Position numbers and translations under genes: made by a program. Positions 58,506 to 64,000 of a stretch of DNA of 64,000 bases are shown here, piece by piece (position 1 is the first letter of the stretch; every line of letters starts with the position of its first letter). The stretch comes from Bauldia sp. (GTDB lineage Bacteria; Pseudomonadota; Alphaproteobacteria; Rhizobiales; Kaistiaceae): positions 186,001 to 250,000 of the forward strand of contig JAHCJY010000001.1 of NCBI GenBank assembly GCA_026126065.1. Reading direction: 5' to 3'. The notes beneath the pieces are model-generated. The model worked only from the letters and a program-made list of their open reading frames with translations, had not been told where the DNA came from and searched no databases.

Positions 58506-59780
58506 ATGGACTATCGCCAGCTTACCGAGGCGAGCGTCGCCGACTATGTCGCGAGCGTCCCGGCGCTCGCCGCACGCTTCTCCTCCTTCGCCGACATCGA
58601 CGTTCGCGAAGTGGGCGACGGGAACCTCAACTACGTGTTCATCGTCACCAACCTCGCCGCGCCCGACGAGACGGTCGTGATCAAGCAGGCGGTGCCGTTC
58701 CTCCGGATTGCGGGCGAGTCCTGGCCCCTCGGGCGGCAGCGGATGGCGTTCGAGACCGCGGCGCTCCGGCGACAGGCCGAACTCGTGCCGGGGATGGTGC
58801 CGTCGCTGTTCCATGTCGATCCGGAAATGTCGCTCATAGCGATGCAGAATCTTCGCGAGCACCGCATCGTTCGCGGCGAGCTGATCGCGGGACGGCGCTT
58901 TCCGCTGCTTGCCGACCATCTGTCGACCTTCCTCGCGCGAACCCTCTTCTTCACGTCCGACCTCCATCTCGACCCTGCCGTGAAGAAGGCGGCCGTCGCG
59001 GCGTCGGTGAACGTCGAGCTGTGCCGCATTACCGAGGATTTCGTCTTTACCCACCCCTATGACGACAGTGCCTCGAACGCCTATCCGCCTGGCCTCGAAC
59101 AGGCGGCGATCGACACGATCCAGCGCGACCCGGCGCTCCGGGCCGCCGTTGCCGAAATGAAGTGGCTGTTCATGAACGGCGCCGAGGCGCTTCTCCACGG
59201 CGACCTCCACACCGGTTCGATCATGGCCAACGAACGCGAGACCTACGTCATCGACCCCGAATTCGCCTTCTACGGACCGATGGGGTTCGACGTGGGCGCC
59301 ATCCTCGCCAATTTCTGGCTCGCCTTCCTTGCGCAGGAGCACCATCAGCGCGCGGCGGGAGCCGATCCGGCGCCGTTCCGGAACTGGCTTCTGGAGACTG
59401 CCGAGGCGGTCTGGGACGGCTTCAGGACGAAGTTTCTTGCGCTCTGGCGGGAAGACGATGCTTCCCGTGGCGGCGCTTCCTTCGTCGGGCGTGACCTCGA
59501 CGGCGGCGCCAGCGCCGAGGCATTCCGCCAACGCTTCGTGACCCGGCTTCTCGCCGACGCGCTCGGCTTCGCCGGCTGCAAGATGATGCGCCGGATCGTC
59601 GGCATCGCGAAGGTGGCCGACATCGCCGGCATCGCGGACCCAGCGGTGCGCGCAAGGGTCGAGGCGCAGGCGCTCGCCATGGGGCGGCGCCTGGTCCTCG
59701 ACCGGCATGGCTTCCCGTCGATCGGCCGGGTGTCGGCGCTGGCCCGCGAGATCGGGCGTGTCGACCAGGTGCCGGCATGA
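58506..59780 (+). CDS. mtnK: S-methyl-5-thioribose kinase MtnK
   Basis: 424 aa. Aminoglycoside-phosphotransferase-like kinase fold: VREVGDGNLNYVFIVTN (nucleotide loop), TVVIKQAVPFLR (ATP Lys), EALLHGDLHTGSIMANE (catalytic loop with Asp) and VIDPEFAFYGPMGFDVG (metal Asp), all hallmark MtnK motifs. Phosphorylates 5-methylthioribose (or 5-deoxyribose) at C1. ATG 58506 lies seven bases after GGAGG; ATG 58500 is directly on that site and is unlikely. First gene of the salvage operon. Confidence 0.95.
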   Translation: MDYRQLTEASVADYVASVPALAARFSSFADIDVREVGDGNLNYVFIVTNLAAPDETVVIKQAVPFLRIAGESWPLGRQRMAFETAALRRQAELVPGMVPSLFHVDPEMSLIAMQNLREHRIVRGELIAGRRFPLLADHLSTFLARTLFFTSDLHLDPAVKKAAVAASVNVELCRITEDFVFTHPYDDSASNAYPPGLEQAAIDTIQRDPALRAAVAEMKWLFMNGAEALLHGDLHTGSIMANERETYVIDPEFAFYGPMGFDVGAILANFWLAFLAQEHHQRAAGADPAPFRNWLLETAEAVWDGFRTKFLALWREDDASRGGASFVGRDLDGGASAEAFRQRFVTRLLADALGFAGCKMMRRIVGIAKVADIAGIADPAVRARVEAQALAMGRRLVLDRHGFPSIGRVSALAREIGRVDQVPA

Positions 59781-60856
59781 GCGAAGCCGCAGGCATTCTC
59801 GCGCGGCTGCCACGCACCGTGGAGTGGCGTGACGGCGACCTCTACCTCCTCGATCAGACGAGACTGCCCCATGAGGTCGTCATCGAGCGCCAGGATTCCG
59901 CCGGGCAGGTCTTCGCGGCGATCCGGACGCTGAAGGTGCGCGGTGCGCCGGCGATCGGCGTCGCGGCGGCTTATGGGCTCTGCGTCGCCCTTCGGCCGTT
60001 CCGGTCCGGCACCGTCGCAGCGTTCCGGGACGCGATCGACGCTGAAGCGACCAGCCTCGAGGCGGCGCGGCCAACGGCGGTCAACCTCGCTTGGGCGCTG
60101 CGCCGGATGCGCGCGAGGGCGGTCAACACGAAGTCGACGACAGCCGCGGATCTGTTCGATGCGTTGCTCGACGAGGCCTTGCATATCCACGACGAGGATC
60201 AGCGCCTCTGTCTCGGCATCGGCCTGGCCGGCGCCGGGCTGATCGCCGCGGGCTCCGGCGTCCTCACCCACTGCAATGCCGGCGCATTGTGCGCCACGGG
60301 GATCGGGACGGCGACGGCGCCGATGTATATCGCACACGAACGCGGCGTGCCGTTCCGGGTCTACGCCGACGAGACGCGGCCGCTCCTCCAGGGCGCACGG
60401 CTGACGGCCTGGGAACTGCAGCGGGCTGGCATCGACGTCACGTTGATCACGGACTCGATGGCGGCGAGCACCATGGGAGCGGGTCTCGTGGATGTCGTCA
60501 TCACCGGAGCGGACCGTGTGGCGCGGAACGGGGACGCCGCCAACAAGGTGGGTACGCTCGGGCTGGCCATTCTCGCGCGCCATTTCGGCATTCCGCTATA
60601 CATCGCCGCGCCATCGTCGACCCTCGACTTCGACTGTCTCACCGGCGCCGACATCCCGATCGAGCACCGGGCGCCGGAGGAGGTCCTCGAATTCGGTGGG
60701 GTCCGCACCGCTCCCGCGGGGCTGAAGGCCCGCAACCCGGCCTTCGACGTCACGCCGCACGCCTTCATCGCCGGTATCGTCACGGAGCGCGGCATCGTCC
60801 GCCCGCCTTTCGACGTCAGCCTTTCCGCCCTCTTTGGCCGGGACGATCACGCATGA
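59777..60856 (+). CDS. mtnA: S-methyl-5-thioribose-1-phosphate isomerase MtnA
   Basis: 359 aa. Family motifs: KVRGAPAIGVAAAYG, VLTHCNAGALCATG (catalytic Cys166), TRPLLQGARLTAWEL, VITGADRVARNGDAANKVGT (catalytic Asp246) and IPIEHR. Converts methylthioribose-1-phosphate (or 5-deoxyribose-1-phosphate) to the ribulose-1-phosphate. ATGA overlap with both mtnK upstream and the aldolase/dehydrogenase gene downstream. Confidence 0.96.
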   Translation: MSEAAGILARLPRTVEWRDGDLYLLDQTRLPHEVVIERQDSAGQVFAAIRTLKVRGAPAIGVAAAYGLCVALRPFRSGTVAAFRDAIDAEATSLEAARPTAVNLAWALRRMRARAVNTKSTTAADLFDALLDEALHIHDEDQRLCLGIGLAGAGLIAAGSGVLTHCNAGALCATGIGTATAPMYIAHERGVPFRVYADETRPLLQGARLTAWELQRAGIDVTLITDSMAASTMGAGLVDVVITGADRVARNGDAANKVGTLGLAILARHFGIPLYIAAPSSTLDFDCLTGADIPIEHRAPEEVLEFGGVRTAPAGLKARNPAFDVTPHAFIAGIVTERGIVRPPFDVSLSALFGRDDHA

Positions 60857-62901
60857 AATCACGCTGGTCCGACCGCGATGCCGCTGACGCCGTGGCGCGC
60901 TACGCCGCGCGCGGGGTGAACGAGGATCTCGCCCTCCGCACCTACACCACGCGGCTCCTCGGCAGCGATCCCGCGCTCGTCCTCCATGGCGGCGGCAACA
61001 CGTCGGTCAAGACGACGATGCCCGACGGCATCGGCGAGCCGGCCGAGGTCATCTGCGTGAAGGGCTCCGGCTGGGACATGGGCAACATCGAGCCGGCCGG
61101 CCTTCCGGCAGTTCGGCTCGCGCCGCTTCGCCGGCTCCGCGCGGTGCGGCACCTGTCGGACGAGGAGATGGTCAACCAGGTCCGCCTCTCGCTCCTCGAC
61201 GCCAGCGCCCCGACGCCGTCGGTCGAGACGCTCCTCCATGCCTTCCTGCCGCACAAATTCGTCGACCACAGCCACGCCAATGCGGTGCTGAGCCTCGTGG
61301 ACCAGCCCGACAGCCGTGCGCTCGCGGCCGAGGTTTGGGGCGACGAGATGGGCTTCCTGCCGTACGTCATGCCCGGCTTCGCGCTGGCGGGCGCCGCGGC
61401 CGACGTCTTCGACGCCGCGCCCGCGGTGAAGGGCCTCATCCTCGACCGCCACGGCATCTTCACGTTCGGCGCCAGTGCACGCGAATCGTACGAACTGATG
61501 ATCGAGATGGTCGATCGCGCCGAGGTCCGCATCGGCCGCGCGACGCGGCGCGTCTTCCCTGCCGCGCCGCTGCCCCCGCAGGTCGCGCCGCTCGCCGCCG
61601 TCGCGCCCATCGTCCGCGGAGCCGTCGCCGAACCCGCTGGCCCCGGCGCGTGGCGCCGGCTCGTCCTCGACTTCCGGTCGTCGCCGGACATCCTCGCCTA
61701 TGTCGGCGGCGCGGACGTCGCGGACTACGCGGGGCGTGGCGTCGTCACCCCGGACCACATCATCCGCACCAAGCGCAGCGCCGTGGTCCTCGCTCCGCCG
61801 GACGCCGCGGACCTCGCGCGGTTTGCCGAGGAGACGCGCCGAGCTGTCGAAGCCTACGTCGCCGGCTACACCGCCTATTTCGACCGCCACGGCCGCGACC
61901 CGGCCGATCCGAAGACGATGCTCGACCCGATGCCGCGGGTTGTCCTCGTGCCCGGCCTCGGCCTCTTCGGCCTCGGCCGGAGCCGGAAGGAGGCGGTAGT
62001 GGCGGCGGACATCGCCGTCGGGACGATCGGCACCGTGACCGACGCCGAGAGCGTCGGCCGCTTCACGCCGCTGCCAGAGGCCGAGCTCTTCCGGATGGAG
62101 TACTGGTCGCTCGAGCAGGCCAAACTCGGCAAGGCGGCCGAAAGGCCGCTGCAGGGCCAGATCGCCGTCATCACCGGCGGGGCGGGCGCGATCGGCGCCG
62201 CGACGGCCGCCCTGTTCGCGCGGAACGGCGCCGAGGTGGCCGTCCTCGACCGCGACGGCGAACGGGCCGCAGCCGTCGCAGGATCCTTCGGTGGCATCGG
62301 CGTGGCCTGCGACGTGACCGACCGTTCTTTGGTCGATGCCGCCTTCACCCGCGTGATCGAGACATTCGGTGGCCTCGATATCGTCGTCTCCAATGCGGGC
62401 GCCGCGTGGCAGGGACGGATCGGCGAGGTCGACGACGCGACGTTGCGGCAGAGTTTCGAACTCAATTTCTTCGGTCACCAGGCCGTCGCGCAGGCGGCGG
62501 TGAAGGTCATGCTGGCGCAGCGGACGGGCGGCGCGCTCCTGTTCAACGCCTCAAAGCAGGCGGTCAACCCCGGCGTGGCGTTCGGTCCCTACGGACTGCC
62601 CAAGGCGGCGACCCTGTTTCTGTCGCGCCAATACGCGCTCGACCATGGCGCCGACGGCATCCGCTCGAACGCGGTGAACGCGGACCGCATCCGGTCGGGG
62701 CTCCTCACTGACGCCATGATCGAGTCGCGGTCCGCGGCGCGCGGGCTGACGGAAACGGAGTACATGGCCGGGAACCTGCTCGGCCTTGAAGTAACGGCCA
62801 ACGACGTGGCGGAGGCCTTCCTGCACCAGGCGCTTGCGCTTCGGACGACCGGGGGAGTGACGACAGTCGATGGCGGCAACATCGCCGCCGCACTCCGATA
62901 G
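60853..62901 (+). CDS. Bifunctional class II aldolase/short-chain dehydrogenase
   Basis: 682 aa. N-terminal aldolase_II domain (about 1-240) with zinc ligands His139 and His141 (DHSHANA) and His200 (LILDRHGIFTFG); a linker domain to about 425; C-terminal SDR with TGGAGAIG (441-448), NAGAAW, and Tyr580/Lys584 (YGLPK). Similar fusions act in rhamnose breakdown (rhamnulose-1-phosphate aldolase plus lactaldehyde dehydrogenase). Here the coupling to mtnKA implies cleavage of methylthioribulose- or deoxyribulose-1-phosphate to DHAP and (methylthio)acetaldehyde or acetaldehyde, which the SDR could then oxidise or reduce. Substrate is inferred. Confidence 0.9.
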   Translation: MKSRWSDRDAADAVARYAARGVNEDLALRTYTTRLLGSDPALVLHGGGNTSVKTTMPDGIGEPAEVICVKGSGWDMGNIEPAGLPAVRLAPLRRLRAVRHLSDEEMVNQVRLSLLDASAPTPSVETLLHAFLPHKFVDHSHANAVLSLVDQPDSRALAAEVWGDEMGFLPYVMPGFALAGAAADVFDAAPAVKGLILDRHGIFTFGASARESYELMIEMVDRAEVRIGRATRRVFPAAPLPPQVAPLAAVAPIVRGAVAEPAGPGAWRRLVLDFRSSPDILAYVGGADVADYAGRGVVTPDHIIRTKRSAVVLAPPDAADLARFAEETRRAVEAYVAGYTAYFDRHGRDPADPKTMLDPMPRVVLVPGLGLFGLGRSRKEAVVAADIAVGTIGTVTDAESVGRFTPLPEAELFRMEYWSLEQAKLGKAAERPLQGQIAVITGGAGAIGAATAALFARNGAEVAVLDRDGERAAAVAGSFGGIGVACDVTDRSLVDAAFTRVIETFGGLDIVVSNAGAAWQGRIGEVDDATLRQSFELNFFGHQAVAQAAVKVMLAQRTGGALLFNASKQAVNPGVAFGPYGLPKAATLFLSRQYALDHGADGIRSNAVNADRIRSGLLTDAMIESRSAARGLTETEYMAGNLLGLEVTANDVAEAFLHQALALRTTGGVTTVDGGNIAAALR

Positions 62902-63558
62902 GCCACGACTATTCGGAAATCCGCCCACCCGTCGCCTCCTTGATCTCCTCGAGGGTGATCAAATCGACCACGGCGCGGAACAGGCGGCAGCTACCGATGT
63001 CGCCGATCGGCGACGAAATGCGCGTCAGGCAAGGCCGCACTGCCGAGTCCGTCCACCCAGGCCATGTCGGAGCCCTGCTGGCGAGGAGAGTGCCGCAAGC
63101 TTCGTCCGCGAAGGCTCGGCCCGGTTCTTCGCTGCCTGCCTGCCATGGCGCCAGAGCAGGACGAGGGGACGTGGTTCATCGGGCTCCGGGGCGCCTCTGC
63201 GCGCCCAATAGAGGCCATCAACGTTCCTGCGGCCTGGAGGCGAGGCGCGTAGGATCAGGCGCCGCCGGCGGCTGACACAGCCAGCGATGGCCTCATTCGT
63301 CCCGCAGGTCTGGCGGGCAAGCAGAGCCCAGAGTAGCGCCGGTTGGGACATCGACCATGGTCCGATCGCCACAGCCATGCGTCCCGCCGTGACAGCACTC
63401 ACACCTTCCCTTCGGAGGGCGGTCTTCCAGTACGTCGACGGGCGCTTGGCGAGAAGGCTAGCGGAGGATTTGGCGATTGTCCTCGGAGTCATCCACAAGC
63501 CAGGAACGCGAAGGGGCGGGCACTGCTGCCCGCCCCCTCCACAGCCCCTCGGCGACGC
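62902..63558. other. Gene-poor region between the salvage operon and an outer-membrane gene
   Basis: 657 bases with several short frames on both strands (longest about 157 codons, minus strand, 63025-63498) that have Arg/Trp-rich composition, no family resemblance and no signal features. I see no tRNA-like pattern. The right end holds the terminator listed next. Confidence 0.5.
63514..63537 (-). terminator. Terminator of the second outer-membrane gene
   Basis: Stem GGGGCGGGCA / TGCCCGCCCC with a four-base loop, 21 bases after the stop of the minus-strand outer-membrane gene, followed on that strand by TTCGCGTTCC. Very similar in placement and stem style to the terminator at 13602-13636. Confidence 0.75.
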
Positions 63559-64000
63559 CTAGAGGTGGATGTTGAAGCCAGCCTTGAAGATGTTCGTCGT
63601 CGACTGGACGCCAACCTGCGTCGGGAACACGAAGAAGCTCGTGCCCAGGAAGTTGTGGTTCAACCGCACGCGGTTGTACTCGCCGAAGATCGAAATGTTG
63701 TTGCCGATCGCGACCTCGAGGCCACCACCGTAGACGAGGCCGTGGGCCATCTCCGTATCGGTGAAGCCCAGCGTGTTCGTCCACGACGCCTGGCCAATGG
63801 CGAGGCCGACCTCGCCATAGGCAAGAGCGCGGCCGAACGCGAAGCCGGCACGGACCGTCGCGGTCGTCAGACGCGAAATCTCGAACCGGCTGTTCCACTC
63901 AATAAGGCCGAACTCGCCCTGGTCGATGAAGGCGTAGGACTGGAAGTCCGCCTGGATGTTGGCGAACGAATGCGCAACCTCGGCACCGACGACGAAGCCG
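63559..64000 (-). CDS. Outer-membrane beta-barrel protein (partial)
   Basis: The C-terminal 146 residues are present; the gene runs off the right edge. Reading back from the edge the chain begins GFVVGAEVAHSFANIQADF and continues through LIEWNSRFEISRLTTATVRAGFAFGRALAYGEVGLAIGQ to EVAIGNNISIFGEYNRVRLN and the end FKAGFNIHL, an alternating-strand barrel with a hydrophobic last strand. Same family style as small alphaproteobacterial barrel proteins such as the one at 13657-14232 (Omp25/Omp31-like), though not an evident close copy. Confidence 0.82.
   Translation of the reverse strand, partial: GFVVGAEVAHSFANIQADFQSYAFIDQGEFGLIEWNSRFEISRLTTATVRAGFAFGRALAYGEVGLAIGQASWTNTLGFTDTEMAHGLVYGGGLEVAIGNNISIFGEYNRVRLNHNFLGTSFFVFPTQVGVQSTTNIFKAGFNIHL

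Noticed and set aside
60853..62901. Rhamnose catabolism gene (rhaD-type fusion)
   Set aside because: Domain architecture fits, but there is no rhamnose isomerase, kinase or transporter here, and the gene is ATGA-coupled to mtnA.
63025..63498. 157-codon minus-strand frame in the gap before the last outer-membrane gene
   Set aside because: No ribosome-binding site, signal or domain resemblance, and an odd Arg/Trp/Ser composition; kept as noncoding.

Overview
The window is about 64 kb of GC-rich chromosome. Gene content and style suggest an alphaproteobacterium, most likely of the Hyphomicrobiales (Rhizobiales) type: dispersed dap genes, a DUF1152 protein, short palindromic intergenic repeats, many four-base ATGA/GTGA/TTGA start-stop overlaps and frequent GTG starts. 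This assignment is inference; there is no rRNA marker. I see no tRNA, rRNA, CRISPR array, transposase or phage gene.

Layout. 1-3 kb: end of an ABC-F ATPase, an O-antigen-ligase-type membrane protein and a GT39 glycosyltransferase. 3.35-8.7 kb: a tight four-gene operon (dihydroorotase/hydantoinase-type amidohydrolase, M20 carbamoylase, DUF917 protein, urocanase homologue) best explained as the lower ergothioneine/thiourocanate pathway: thiourocanate to thiohydantoin propionate, to hydantoin propionate, to N-carbamoyl-glutamate, to glutamate. 8.9-21.7 kb: mostly housekeeping (DMT transporter, truA, dapE, DUF805, an outer-membrane barrel, dapD, a metallopeptidase-like lipoprotein, murJ, a secreted SMP-30-like propeller, an HPP protein, an F420-reductase-like protein, a 2OG-Fe(II) oxygenase). 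22.4-31.4 kb: iron-siderophore uptake with three binding proteins, a siderophore-interacting flavoprotein, two FecCD permeases, an ATPase and an exporter-fold ABC protein.

31.4-44.7 kb: a surface-polysaccharide locus with four GT4 glycosyltransferases, three sulfotransferases, a methyltransferase, a P-loop kinase-like protein, a UDP-glucuronate-4-epimerase-type protein and a membrane protein that looks like an ABC exporter with a dead nucleotide-binding domain. Part of it (about 38.8-40.4 kb) is visibly less GC-rich. 44.8-50 kb: a CHAD protein, a beta-helix-repeat lipoprotein, a PhoX phosphatase with a Pho-box-like upstream element, a c-type cytochrome and a PRC-barrel-like exported protein.

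50.2-57.4 kb: a NosR-like flavo-iron-sulfur membrane protein, ApbE flavin transferase, SoxC and a membrane-anchored SoxD-like cytochrome in one run, followed by two unrecognised membrane proteins. 57.5-62.9 kb: mtnK, mtnA and an aldolase/short-chain-dehydrogenase fusion in an ATGA-coupled operon, diverging from a fusion of a degenerate class II aldolase domain to a Dabb domain; this looks like a methylthioadenosine/5-deoxyadenosine salvage shunt giving DHAP. The window ends inside a second outer-membrane barrel gene.

The strongest candidates for under-described biology are the thiourocanate operon with its altered active-site residues, the mtnKA-aldolase-SDR shunt with its pseudo-aldolase partner, the NosR/ApbE/SoxCD module and the pseudo-ABC transporter of the polysaccharide locus.
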